From: an uncultured Flavobacteriales bacterium
GTDB taxonomy: Bacteria; Bacteroidota; Bacteroidia; Flavobacteriales_D; Sanyastnellaceae
Length of the DNA: 64,000 nucleotides
Assembly (NCBI GenBank): GCA_938082505.1
Contig: CALLLH010000016.1
Location: 62,001-126,000 of the forward strand
Reading direction: 5' to 3'
Under the pieces are notes generated by a model that was not told the DNA's origin, did no database searches, and worked only from the letters and a program-made list of their open reading frames with translations. Shown here piece after piece: positions 25,701 to 33,438 of this stretch; position 1 is the stretch's first letter, and each line of letters starts with the position of its first letter. The translations under genes were made by a program, and so were the position numbers.

Positions 25701-27242
25701 GGGGAATGGTCCGGAGAGTTGGACTGGGCGGAGGAATCGTTTGAATTGACGGCTGGATTCCACACCATCTCATGGTCTTATGAGAAAGACAACATCATTT
25801 CTTCGGGAGCGGATGCATGCTGGGTGGACGACATTGTCCTGCCCCCGTTCTGCTTCATCGATGCGACCATTGTCCAATCCGGTGAGGCGGGCATCCTGTG
25901 TCCGGGTGAGACCGTCACATTGAGCACCGTGGAAGGATTTTTGACGGAGTGGAGCACAGGGGCCTCGAGCTCCTCGATTGAAGTGGATGCCGCGGGGTCC
26001 TACACGGTGACCCTGACGGATGAAACCGGGTGCAGCTTCACCTCGGATCCGCTGGAAATCCAAGTCTTGGAGCCTGTGACGCCCACCGTGGAATTCGATG
26101 GACAACTCGGATTCTGTGAAGGGGGATCGGTCATCCTGAGCGGACCTGAGGAGGGCGTCTGCCTCTGGAACGTGGGCGTGGAGAGCACGTCCATCGAAGT
26201 GTCGACTGCGGGCACCTACCAATTGGATTTCACCGATGCCTGCGGCAATACGGCGACGAGTGATCCGGTGGAGGTCAGCGTGTATGCCATTCCGGAATCC
26301 CCGGTTGCAGAGGACATCACCATTGTGGATCCCGCCGAAGTGGACCTCGATGCGGATGGCGAGAATCTCCTCTGGTACGACGCCGAGGATGCCGTATTCC
26401 CGATCGGTGCAGGACCGGATTACCCGGTATTCGTGGACCAGACGACGACATTCTGGGTGGAGAGCGAATCCTACAACCCGGGAACGGTAGGCACGGGCGG
26501 CAAGGATGAACGGGACGAGGAAAACGGCCAGTATCATCAGAATGCAGGTTTCTGGCTTGAATTTGACGCGTATCAGAACCTGAACATCCAGAGCGTGAAG
26601 GTCTTCGCCAACGGAGACGGAGACAGGACCATCAGTCTGGTGAACAATGCGGGCACCTCGATGGCTTCCGTGACCCTCGACATCCCGGATGGCGAAAGCG
26701 TGGTGGAACTGAACTTCTTTGTCCCGGCCGGCAGTGGATACGGGCTTCGCTGCAGTTCTGACAACCCTCAATTGTGGAGGGATGGCATCGGGTCCAATCC
26801 CGAATATCCCTATGCCCTGGGCGATTTCGGAGCGATTACAGGAACCAGTGTCAATGGTGCCAACGGGCAGAATTATTACTACTTCTTCTTTGATTGGGCC
26901 GTGTCCGTGGATGGGGTGGGGTGTCCGTCCCCGCGGGTGCCCTTGACCGTGACCGTCACCAATCCGGTGGGTGTGGGTCAGATTGAAGGCCTGGAAGGGG
27001 TCCGTGCATATCCGGTTCCGACAACGGGCGAACTCAACCTGGACCTCGACCTCGGCGCGGAACAGAAGGACCTCACCATGGAGCTCCGCGACGCTTGCGG
27101 GCGATTGGTGATGGGTGAACAGTGGATCGGCCAGTCCACCGGAAGACGCCAGCTGGATTTGGGTGCCGTCGCCCCGGGCCATTACACGGTCCGCCTCTCG
27201 GACGGGGCAGGCCAATGGCGCTTGCCGGTCATCCGTCATTGA
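22728..27242 (+). CDS. Gingipain-like C25 cysteine peptidase, T9SS cargo
   Basis: The 1504-residue secreted protein has a signal peptide (cut after SASWG), a propeptide-like region, and a C25 catalytic domain at about 215-600. The catalytic dyad is visible: His448 in YTGHGYHGG and Cys481/482 in VACCVGDFDEG, placed as in gingipain R. After it come Ig-like and CARDB-like beta repeats, a jelly-roll domain ('WESGDDQTFPWAYDGNVEW' region, 900-1040), two SprB-like Ig modules with CPGETVTLS, a lectin-like region, and a T9SS type A domain at the end (YPVPTTGELNLDL, AVAPGHYTVRLS). It should cut proteins outside the cell; the acidic S1 preference is unknown. A strong bidirectional terminator follows. 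Confidence 0.92.
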   Translation: MASSYLFRSIATLSLFLFCSASWGQTVTLLSDDHEGIVVRFDFSDPQLLEVETPSGPAFIPRVLGDTPLLRAGAPDLSKVDATVLIAPESGTLLEVLSSEFVEMSDIEVAPSKGNLYRNVDPASVPYEFGEAYGIDAFHPAAPASLRTPFVERGMRGQAIWAHPFQYNPVTRVLRSYSSITVRVVESDAEAVNPALAAVRIHPMASGQAGHRFLNAGGLEARYDYIEEHGKVVVVTDAMYDDVLAPFIQWKREKGLETEVVYAADFGNDFDAIKDFLSDQYFNEGLTHVILAGDEDQVAATLVTNGGGSGYCDPCYGFVEGNDHYPEFFVGRMLVHTVEEMQTLVDRTLEYEKTPFLGEEWFNIAVGIGSNEGAGIGDNNEADWQHQNVIKNQLLDYGFEEVWELYDGSQGGNSPTGGVTADEAGNPNANDMVELVNKGLSFINYTGHGYHGGIASSGFDINAIGQTTNAGMYGFFVPVACCVGDFDEGEGSGDCFGEVWIKHTANGAPAGGIGGAFSSVLQSWAPPMRGQDEMVDLVVEEGEVEIHHTFGSIVAHGCAGMIDAYGGAGEEMMDTWCVFGDPTTVMRTAFPENLALDHQDVVFLGTQSIAVSCLTDGALVALTFGDEILGTGFVSNGMVTLDLPAPISIPGDYLITGTAYNTIPYQAIIQAVPAEGPYVLNNGNATLDAAGDADGLVDQGESITLSLDLTNVGVETAMDVMVNISTEDPWVVITDGAESAGDIEADGSLTLPGFAFDVIPGVEDQHLAFFDVEMTDAEGNVWNTTFSVMLNAPHFSVMDLVVEDGGNGILESGEVANLVVTVINDGHDATVPNPFAILSLDHPDLALYFNGVYLDAAMLPGETATFSYTVEVAEDAAPGGLAQIIFEVQDGVYAAAAEFFEPINLIMETWESGDDQTFPWAYDGNVEWFVSENNPYQGDFCMESGDIADNQSTALTIGLEFLGGGALSFARRVSSEDGWDFLRMYIDGDMVGEWSGELDWAEESFELTAGFHTISWSYEKDNIISSGADACWVDDIVLPPFCFIDATIVQSGEAGILCPGETVTLSTVEGFLTEWSTGASSSSIEVDAAGSYTVTLTDETGCSFTSDPLEIQVLEPVTPTVEFDGQLGFCEGGSVILSGPEEGVCLWNVGVESTSIEVSTAGTYQLDFTDACGNTATSDPVEVSVYAIPESPVAEDITIVDPAEVDLDADGENLLWYDAEDAVFPIGAGPDYPVFVDQTTTFWVESESYNPGTVGTGGKDERDEENGQYHQNAGFWLEFDAYQNLNIQSVKVFANGDGDRTISLVNNAGTSMASVTLDIPDGESVVELNFFVPAGSGYGLRCSSDNPQLWRDGIGSNPEYPYALGDFGAITGTSVNGANGQNYYYFFFDWAVSVDGVGCPSPRVPLTVTVTNPVGVGQIEGLEGVRAYPVPTTGELNLDLDLGAEQKDLTMELRDACGRLVMGEQWIGQSTGRRQLDLGAVAPGHYTVRLSDGAGQWRLPVIRH

Positions 27243-27260
27243 GCAGCAGCGGCCGACAAT

Positions 27261-27292
27261 GAAAAAGCCGGGCCCCAGGGTCCGGCTTTTTC
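27261..27292. terminator. Bidirectional intrinsic terminator
   Basis: Arms GAAAAAGCCGGGCC and GGTCCGGCTTTTTC around CCAG form a 14-base stem with one G-T pair and T runs on both strands. It sits between the convergent C25 peptidase and DnaJ/TerB genes. Confidence 0.9.
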
Positions 27293-27316
27293 ATGCGATT
27301 GCCCCCCATCGGGGAC

Positions 27317-28084
27317 TCACTTCATCCCGCGTTGCATTTTGATGGCCTCGTAGGCATCAGAAATGCGCTCGAATCTGTTGCGGGCTTGCTTCTGGTATTC
27401 TTCGCCCATGTCGAGGACCTTGTCCGGGTGGAATTTGAAGGCCATGCGGCGGAAGGCAATCTTGACCTCGGCATCGGTGGCGGTTTCATCAAGCTCCAGC
27501 ACGGCGTAGTGGGAGGCCTTGTCGGTATAGAAGGAGGCTTCGATCGACTTTCTGTCCTTCTCACTGATGCCCAGCCATCCGGCCATCTGCCGGATCACAT
27601 CGACCTCGCTCAGGTCCACTTGCCCGTCGGCTTCAGCGATACCGTAGAGGTACTGGAGCAGCAGCAGACGCTTGCTGTGCTCCATCATACCTCCAATCTG
27701 GCGGCATACGGCGCGGGTGTCCACATCCTGCTTGAGCACCTCGCGGAGGGTCAGGACGTACCGTTCAGCCTGTTGCTGCCCGAAGTTGCTGACGAAGAAA
27801 CGCTTCACGTAATCGAGCTCGGACTTCAGGATGCGGCCATCGGCCTTCATGACCGCCGCACTCAGTACAATCATCGACGCGGCGAAGTCGCCGCTGCCGG
27901 TCTGCCGTCTCCGCGGTCCACCACCATGGGGCGCCTGCCGGTATTCCCGGTAGGCACTGGGGTCGTTCTCCTTCGAAAGGCTCTTGTCGGCCACCATCGA
28001 TCCGAAGGCGTAGCCCATGATGGCCCCGACCGGCCCGCCGAGCGCCCACCCGAGGGCGCCTCCAATCCACTTTGTGTAACTCAT
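27317..28084 (-). CDS. TerB-like/DnaJ-domain protein (DjlA type)
   Basis: The 255-residue protein has a glycine-rich hydrophobic N-terminal segment (WIGGALGWALGGPVGAIMG, residues 5-25), a TerB-like helical domain (about 70-180, with 'MKADGRILKSELDYVKRFF' and 'IAEADGQVDLSEVDVI'), and a C-terminal J-domain (190-255) with the HPD motif in FKFHPDKV. This is the DjlA layout: a membrane-linked co-chaperone that recruits DnaK. The ATG at 28084 is chosen; the longer frame from 28177 is a low-complexity antisense of the neighbouring gene's Gly-rich end. It ends the LemA/TPM cluster, 13 bases after the TPM gene. Confidence 0.9.
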   Translation of the reverse strand: MSYTKWIGGALGWALGGPVGAIMGYAFGSMVADKSLSKENDPSAYREYRQAPHGGGPRRRQTGSGDFAASMIVLSAAVMKADGRILKSELDYVKRFFVSNFGQQQAERYVLTLREVLKQDVDTRAVCRQIGGMMEHSKRLLLLQYLYGIAEADGQVDLSEVDVIRQMAGWLGISEKDRKSIEASFYTDKASHYAVLELDETATDAEVKIAFRRMAFKFHPDKVLDMGEEYQKQARNRFERISDAYEAIKMQRGMK

Positions 28085-28097
28085 CGGTTCAATTCCT

Positions 28098-28907
28098 TCA
28101 CCAGCTTCCCCCGGCACCGCCTCCTCCGAAGCTGCCGCCTCCGAATCCGCCGCTGCCTCCGAATCCGCCGCTTCCACTGCTGAAGTTGCCGAAGGATCCC
28201 CTGCTTCTGTTGGCGGAGTGGTTGGCCAAGAGCATCAGGGCCACCAATGACCCGACATTGTTGTTTCCGGCATAGCGCCGCACGCCCCCCGCCATGATGA
28301 TGAGGGGCACCAAAAAGACGAAACCGAAGAAGAGGAGGACCACAATCATGTTCATGGCGCCGAGCGGGGCCCCAGGTTCATAGCCTTGGATTTCACCGCT
28401 GGCCAACGGGCCGAGCACAGCGAGGGCATTGCGGATGCCCCTGGCATAGGCACCAGCGCCTCCCGCCTTGAATTCGGGAATCATCTCCAGGTCGATGATG
28501 CGGTTGGCGGTCACATCGGGAATCGCCCCTTCCAGTCCGTAACCCACGGCGATGAACACCTGTCCTCTGCGTTCAACGGACTTGGGGGACAGGGCCAAAA
28601 CGATGCCGTTGTCGAATTGTGCATCCCCCACACCCCATTTCTCACCCACTCCGGTGGCGAATTCGAAGGGCTCTTCCCCACAGAAGTCGGGGTGGGTGAT
28701 CACCACGATGCTGTTCGGTGTGGTGTCGTTGAGGGCGCGGATGGACTGGTTGAACCCCGCTTCATCCTGAGGGGAGAGGATGTCGGCAAAGTCGTAGACG
28801 AATACGCCCGGCGTGCCTTGGTCGGGCAGACATTCCAGCGGGGCTTGCCCGAGCAGCCCTCCTGATCCCAGGATCAAGACGAAAAGGGTGGAGGCAAGTC
28901 GGGTCAT
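28098..28907 (-). CDS. TPM-domain (YgcG-like) membrane protein
   Basis: The 269-residue protein has a signal peptide (cut after SGGLLGQ), a TPM domain at about 30-165 (VYDFADILSPQDEAGF, NSIVVITHPDF, FDNGIVLALSPKS, GYGLEGAIPD), one membrane helix (185-205) and a low-complexity Gly/Ser tail (GGFGGGSFGGGGAGGSW), all typical of YgcG-type proteins. TPM domains act in membrane protein quality control or phosphatase-like roles and often pair with LemA, as here. The start overlaps the stop of the next TPM gene by 4 bases. Confidence 0.92.
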   Translation of the reverse strand: MTRLASTLFVLILGSGGLLGQAPLECLPDQGTPGVFVYDFADILSPQDEAGFNQSIRALNDTTPNSIVVITHPDFCGEEPFEFATGVGEKWGVGDAQFDNGIVLALSPKSVERRGQVFIAVGYGLEGAIPDVTANRIIDLEMIPEFKAGGAGAYARGIRNALAVLGPLASGEIQGYEPGAPLGAMNMIVVLLFFGFVFLVPLIIMAGGVRRYAGNNNVGSLVALMLLANHSANRSRGSFGNFSSGSGGFGGSGGFGGGSFGGGGAGGSW

Positions 28908-29341
28908 GATCCGTAGCTGATGTCGTCAGAGAGTTCGTTCACGTCATCTTCCGCCACGGGGAAGTGGGCGGCGAGCTGTTCACCAGCCAGGCGGATGCCG
29001 GCGGCAAGTCCTGCCCCGACCTTGCCAGCGGCAAGCCCATCTATGACCGTGTCCTTGACGTCATCCCAGAAACCCGGTGGCACTGCAGCGTTGATTCCAC
29101 CATCGCCGAGAATGGCAAACTGGCGGTCTTCCGTCGCGAGGTAAAACAGCACCCCGTTGCGCAGTGCTGTCCTGTGCATGGCCAACGTCTCAAATACCGC
29201 GGCTGCACGGTCGAGCACATCTCCCTTGCAGCGGGACTCGACGTGAAGCCGAATCTCGCCGCTCGTCTGGGACTCGGCGTCGGAGATGGCAACCAGGATG
29301 TCGGCCTTGTCCTTCTCGGAGAAGAAGTCCTTCGCCGCCAT
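28904..29341 (-). CDS. TPM-domain protein, soluble short copy
   Basis: The 145-residue protein is a bare TPM domain without signal peptide: FFSEKDKADILVAISDAE, SGEIRLHVES, 'AAVFETLAMHRTALRNGVLF', LATEDRQFAILGDGGIN, and a C-terminal helix. It lies between LemA and the longer TPM protein, sharing overlapped junctions on both sides (its ATG overlaps the LemA stop by 1 base), so the three are probably made together. The longer open frame to 29818 is antisense-like and rejected. Confidence 0.9.
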   Translation of the reverse strand: MAAKDFFSEKDKADILVAISDAESQTSGEIRLHVESRCKGDVLDRAAAVFETLAMHRTALRNGVLFYLATEDRQFAILGDGGINAAVPPGFWDDVKDTVIDGLAAGKVGAGLAAGIRLAGEQLAAHFPVAEDDVNELSDDISYGS

Positions 29342-29928
29342 CACGAACCGAAGCTCACTGCGGGTGCGGCTTCGGATCCCTCCACGGACTCGAAGTAATC
29401 GTGCTGGTCGAAGCCGAACATGCCTGCCCACAGTGCGCCCGGAAACCGGCGCACTTTTCCGTTGTATTCCTTGACGGTATCGTTGAATTTCTTCCGGGCC
29501 ACTGAAATGCGGTTCTCCGTGCCTTCCAGTTGGGCCTGAAGGTCGGAGAAGTTCTGATTGGCCTTGAGCTCCGGGTAGCGCTCGCTGTATCCCAGCATGC
29601 CGTTCATGGCGCGGCCGAGCACCATGTTGGATTGCTGGAAGTCGGCGAGGCTGCCTGTGCCTTTGCCCACCGCCTGCATGGCGTTGAAGGCGGAAGCCCG
29701 GGCTTCGGTCACGGCGGTCAAGGTCTCCTTCTCGAAATCGGCAACCCCCTGAACGGTGGCCACCAGGTTCGGAATCAGATCGAAGCGGCGCTGGTACTGG
29801 GTCTCGACATTCGCCCATTGGGCATCGACTTCTTCCTCAAGGGAAATCAAGCCGTTGTAGCTGCCAACGGCACTGAGGCCTGTGAAGACGACGAGTGCGA
29901 GGGGGATGATCCAAGCCAGATGTTTCAT
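29341..29928 (-). CDS. lemA: LemA-family protein
   Basis: The 195-residue protein has one N-terminal membrane helix (residues 6-24, NGLISLEEEVDAQW following) and the LemA helical domain: YQRRFDLIPNLVATVQGV, 'EKETLTAVTEARASAF', 'GYSERYPELKANQNF', 'QLEGTENRISVARKKFND' and 'YNGKVRRFPGALWAGMFGF'. These are the family's signature lines. LemA proteins occur with TPM proteins in envelope-related operons; the molecular role is not settled. HtpG lies 15 bases upstream in the same direction. Confidence 0.95.
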   Translation of the reverse strand: MKHLAWIIPLALVVFTGLSAVGSYNGLISLEEEVDAQWANVETQYQRRFDLIPNLVATVQGVADFEKETLTAVTEARASAFNAMQAVGKGTGSLADFQQSNMVLGRAMNGMLGYSERYPELKANQNFSDLQAQLEGTENRISVARKKFNDTVKEYNGKVRRFPGALWAGMFGFDQHDYFESVEGSEAAPAVSFGS

Positions 29929-29943
29929 GTCAAACAGGGGGGG

Positions 29944-31896
29944 TTAGGAGAGGGCGTCGTACCCTTCCGCGATGAAGTTAGTGAGTTCCTCACCTGTCAA
30001 CAGTCCCTGTGACAGGCGGGCGAGTGCGAGTGCGCGCTCGACCTTGGGTTTGCGCGCATCGGCGTCGCCCTCCGCCCAGGAGGTCACCAGCGGGTGGTTT
30101 GCATTGAAGACCACATCATAGCTGTCGGGCATGTTGCCAAACATGGCCATGCCGCCTCCGCCGACGCGCTGCTGCTCCTTCATGCGCCGCATGAACTCGC
30201 TCTGCGTGATGGTGACCGGTGGTGCTGTGGGGGACATGGGGGCAAAGGCCACCTTGTAGACCATCTTGTCCGGCACGATGCCTTCAATCTCCTCCTTCAG
30301 CGCCGTCTGCTGGTCTTCGGTAAGGGCGCTTTCAGGCGCATCGTCCTTGGGGATCAAGCGGTCGATGATATCGGAGTCCACCCGGCGGAATTGCACTTTG
30401 TTGTCGCCTGAGGACATCTCGAGCTTCTGCACGAGGTGGGAGGTCAGCGGGCTTTCCAAGTGGAGGACCGTGTATCCGGCATTGCGGGCTGCGGAGACAT
30501 ATCCGTGCTGGGCTTCGGGATCCGGAGTGTAGAGCAGGACCACATTGCCGTCTTTGTCCGTGTGGGCTTCTTTGATCGAGTCAAGCAGCTCCTCCATCGT
30601 CCGGTGGTTTCCTTCCGTGTCCTTGTACAGGGCAAATTTTCCTGCGCGCTCGCCGAATTTCTCGTCCATGAGCATGCCGTATTCGGTGAAGACCTGGATG
30701 TCCGCCCACTTGGCCTCGAAGTCGGCACGGTCGTCCTTGAACATCTTGGCGAGCCTGTCGCTGACCTTCTTGGAGATGTGGGCGGTGATCTTCTTGACGT
30801 TGGCGTCCTCCTGCAGGTAGGAGCGGGAGACGTTGAGCGGGATGTCCGGCGAATCGATGACACCGTGCAGCATCGTCAGGAAGTCCGGGACGATGTTCTC
30901 GACGTTGTCCGTGATGAAGACCTGGTTGCTGTACAGGTGGATCTTGTTGCGTTGGAGGTCCATCTCCTTCTTCAGCTTCGGGAAATAGAGGATGCCCGTC
31001 AGGTTGAAGGGGAAGTCCACGTTGAGGTGGATCTGGAACAAGGGCTCCTCGAAGTTCATCGGATAGAGCGTCCGGTAGAAATCCAGGTAGTCCTCGTTCT
31101 CGAGGTCGGCCGGCGACTTCAGCCAGATGGCGTCCGTATCGTTGACGATGCGGGGTTCCTCGACGGGCACCCGCTTGACGTTGCCCTCGTCATCCTTGGC
31201 GCCCTCCGGATCGTCCACATATTCAGTCCTGGTGCCGCACACGACGGGCACCGGCATGAATTTGCAGTACTTCTCCAGGATGCCCATGATGCGGGCTTCC
31301 TCCCCGAATTCTTCCCCATCCTCACCGAGGTGCAGCACGATGTCGGTGCCGCGAAGCTGGTCCTCGTTGCGGCCGAGGGCCGAGAAATCGTCCTCGGAGA
31401 TGGCGCCCATTTCGAAGTTGGGGGATCCGTCGCAGGTCCACTTTACCGGTACGGCGTCCTTCCGCTGGCTCCATGAGTAGATGTCCACCCGCTCGGCCAC
31501 CATGAAGGCACTGTAAAAACCGAGGCCGAAGTGGCCGATGATGGCTTCCTTGGCTTCCTCCTTGTCGGCATACTTCTCCTTGAACTGTTCCACGAATTCG
31601 GTGGCGCCGGAGAAGGCGATCTGGTTGATGTACTTGTCGACTTCCTCCTCGGTCATGCCGATTCCGGAATCTCGGATGGTCAGTGTCTTGGACTCGCTGT
31701 CCAGAATGACGTGGACCTGGGCTCCTTCGGCGTCGCCTTCGAGCTCACCGACACGGAGCAGGGCCCGGCGTTTCTGGGTGGCGTCCACGGCGTTGGACAC
31801 GAGCTCCCTGAGGAAGATTTCGTGGTCGCTGTAGAGGAACTTCTTGATGATCGGAAAGATGTTTTCCGTCTGTACGTTGATTTGGCCTTGTTGCAT
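29944..31896 (-). CDS. htpG: Molecular chaperone HtpG (Hsp90)
   Basis: HtpG is the bacterial Hsp90, an ATP-driven dimeric chaperone of the cytosol. The GHKL ATPase motifs ELVSNAVDA, DSGIGM and GHFGLGFYSAFMV are in the N-terminal 130 residues; the middle domain has the catalytic-arginine region (VSRSYLQED) and the C-terminal dimerisation domain closes the protein. The length of 650 residues is normal for Bacteroidota HtpG. Its placement upstream of LemA-TPM-TPM-DjlA-like suggests a protein quality control cluster. The ATG at 31896 gives the classic MQxGxINVQTENIFPI start. Confidence 0.97.
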   Translation of the reverse strand: MQQGQINVQTENIFPIIKKFLYSDHEIFLRELVSNAVDATQKRRALLRVGELEGDAEGAQVHVILDSESKTLTIRDSGIGMTEEEVDKYINQIAFSGATEFVEQFKEKYADKEEAKEAIIGHFGLGFYSAFMVAERVDIYSWSQRKDAVPVKWTCDGSPNFEMGAISEDDFSALGRNEDQLRGTDIVLHLGEDGEEFGEEARIMGILEKYCKFMPVPVVCGTRTEYVDDPEGAKDDEGNVKRVPVEEPRIVNDTDAIWLKSPADLENEDYLDFYRTLYPMNFEEPLFQIHLNVDFPFNLTGILYFPKLKKEMDLQRNKIHLYSNQVFITDNVENIVPDFLTMLHGVIDSPDIPLNVSRSYLQEDANVKKITAHISKKVSDRLAKMFKDDRADFEAKWADIQVFTEYGMLMDEKFGERAGKFALYKDTEGNHRTMEELLDSIKEAHTDKDGNVVLLYTPDPEAQHGYVSAARNAGYTVLHLESPLTSHLVQKLEMSSGDNKVQFRRVDSDIIDRLIPKDDAPESALTEDQQTALKEEIEGIVPDKMVYKVAFAPMSPTAPPVTITQSEFMRRMKEQQRVGGGGMAMFGNMPDSYDVVFNANHPLVTSWAEGDADARKPKVERALALARLSQGLLTGEELTNFIAEGYDALS

Positions 31897-31957
31897 GATG
31901 AATCAATGTCGGAACAGCCTGTAGTCAAATCCCGTGCCGATGCCTGAGCGTGCAACG

Positions 31958-31987
31958 AAAACCGCCGACCTGTCAGCAGGCCGGCGG
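31958..31987 (-). terminator. Intrinsic terminator downstream of the T9SS cargo gene
   Basis: On the minus strand the arms CCGCCGGCCTG and CAGGTCGGCGG (one G-T pair) are followed by TTTT. It is 27 bases past the stop of the gene at 32014 and before the htpG start, so it insulates htpG. Confidence 0.85.
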
Positions 31988-32013
31988 CTTCCAATGACAA
32001 GCTGTCAGTGATG

Positions 32014-32976
32014 TCAGTGGCGCACGATGCGCACGACACGACCGTCGTCGAGATGGAAGAGGTAGGTGCCTGCTTCGAGTGGTTCCAGGTCGAGTTGGAC
32101 CCCTTCTTGCGCGGAGCCTGTCATGAATTCCCGTCCCATCGCATCGGTGATGGCCCAATCGTGACCTCCTTCGAAATCGATGCGGACACCGCCGCTTGTG
32201 GGGTTTGGCCAAACGCCCAATGGGTGCGCCAATCCTTCTTCCACGCGGAGGGTCTGGGCGTTGGGTGTGAAGCGGTACACGGTGCCATCCTCGGGATATC
32301 CGGTCAGGAACTCTTCATAGTAGAGGTCGTAGAAATCGGTGACGAGGGTGAGCTCGGGGCTGTCGGGATCACCGATGGGCATCAGGAAGGACCCCGCATA
32401 GTAGTCGTAATCGAAACTCAGGACCAACGCAGCCCAAGTCGGTTCGGTGATCGCCGGCCCGATGTCCGAAGGTCCGTAGTGGTACTCGATGACGCCTGTA
32501 GCCTCGAAAACCCGCATCTGCACGTTCACATAACTGGGGGACGCCGGATCGCCTGCGAAGATCTCCTCGTAGAAGCCGGCATGCGCCCACTCCATGGAGA
32601 AGACCTGATTGCCGGGGTCGCCGGTGGTTTCCCAGCGGATGAGGGAGGGCGTCTTTGGATCGATGAACCCGATGTCGGCGAGGTCATAAGAGATGGGAAT
32701 GAGCCCTGCGAATGGGGTGGTATTGGAAAAGAGGAGGGTCCCGGTTGCCGTTTGGAACAATTGATCGAAGGCGATGCCATCGAGGTCAAGTTCAAATCCG
32801 AGGCTCACCGAAAATTCCGGATCATCCCATCCGTCGACATAGTCGTAGCTGTCAAACTCCAGGGGAGCGGCGTCAACCAAGGGGGAGTACGGCTGGTTGA
32901 GGACCTCCAGGTTGTAGGGAAGCTGGGCACCTGAAGCAAGGCTGATCAGCAGGGCGGGCAGGAGCAGGTATTTCAT
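32014..32976 (-). CDS. Secreted protein with T9SS type A sorting domain
   Basis: The 320-residue protein begins with a signal peptide (MKYLLLPALLISLASG), has a beta-rich middle of unknown family with many acidic and aromatic residues ('FDSYDYVDGWDDPEF', 'DYDYYAGSFLMPIG'), and ends in a textbook T9SS type A domain (GVWPNPTSGGVRIDFEG, ITDAMGREF, LEAGTYLFHLDDGR, last residues VVRIVRH). It should be secreted and surface-attached. The longer frame from 33282 overlaps the lipoprotein gene and is rejected. Confidence 0.88.
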   Translation of the reverse strand: MKYLLLPALLISLASGAQLPYNLEVLNQPYSPLVDAAPLEFDSYDYVDGWDDPEFSVSLGFELDLDGIAFDQLFQTATGTLLFSNTTPFAGLIPISYDLADIGFIDPKTPSLIRWETTGDPGNQVFSMEWAHAGFYEEIFAGDPASPSYVNVQMRVFEATGVIEYHYGPSDIGPAITEPTWAALVLSFDYDYYAGSFLMPIGDPDSPELTLVTDFYDLYYEEFLTGYPEDGTVYRFTPNAQTLRVEEGLAHPLGVWPNPTSGGVRIDFEGGHDWAITDAMGREFMTGSAQEGVQLDLEPLEAGTYLFHLDDGRVVRIVRH

Positions 32977-33007
32977 CGCGCGGTTACGTGCTTTAAAGAA
33001 AGGGCAC

Positions 33008-33403
33008 TCATTCCACGTCAGCAATGCCGATGTTGAGGGTATGATCGAACCGGATCCAGTTCCGCCCTTGATCGGTTGCGGTGATCCAGTCTCCATGGTC
33101 CGGATAAGCAAGCCAGCTGTGTCCAGCGAGTTCCAGCGTATCGACCCAAAGCATGGGGGCATCCAACCCGAAACAGCCGTGGCACTTACCACGCATGTCA
33201 TAAGTATACAGGGTGTGCATCTGCTGAGGCGGAAGGACCACATCCGCGGAATCGTACCAAGGCAGGCTGTCGAACCGGGCAAGGAGCACGAGGGTGTCCG
33301 TTGTCCGGTTATGGAAAGTGTGGGTCATCATGGTACTGCCCTCACACCCGGACAGCACCAACGCTGTGACCAGAAGGGAAAAGGCAGTCCACTGGGGATT
33401 CAT
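33008..33403 (-). CDS. Small lipoprotein, hypothetical
   Basis: The 131-residue protein has an N-terminal helix and a lipobox (LVLSGC, Cys20), so it should be lipid-anchored. The rest is beta-rich with 'FHNRTTDTLVLLARFDS' and a CHGC pair that could bind metal or form a disulfide. No family is recognised. ATG at 33403 is chosen over the longer frame because it gives a proper lipoprotein signal. It starts 35 bases after the LOG gene and continues to the T9SS cargo gene 31 bases on. Confidence 0.75.
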   Translation of the reverse strand: MNPQWTAFSLLVTALVLSGCEGSTMMTHTFHNRTTDTLVLLARFDSLPWYDSADVVLPPQQMHTLYTYDMRGKCHGCFGLDAPMLWVDTLELAGHSWLAYPDHGDWITATDQGRNWIRFDHTLNIGIADVE

Positions 33404-33438
33404 GTGGGAAGAACTGTTCCGATGGCGAGGACGTTGCG

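Noticed and set aside
25770-27239. 489-codon minus-strand frame under the C25 peptidase gene
   Set aside because: Shadow of the plus-strand coding sequence; His/Arg-rich and without any recognisable domain.
28085-28177. N-terminal extension of the DjlA-like protein (EAADSEAAADSEAAAS-like)
   Set aside because: It is the overlap with the Gly/Ser-rich end of the TPM gene; the natural start is the ATG at 28084.
30436-31476. 346-codon plus-strand frame across htpG
   Set aside because: Antisense shadow of htpG; repetitive Val/Leu/Asp composition only.
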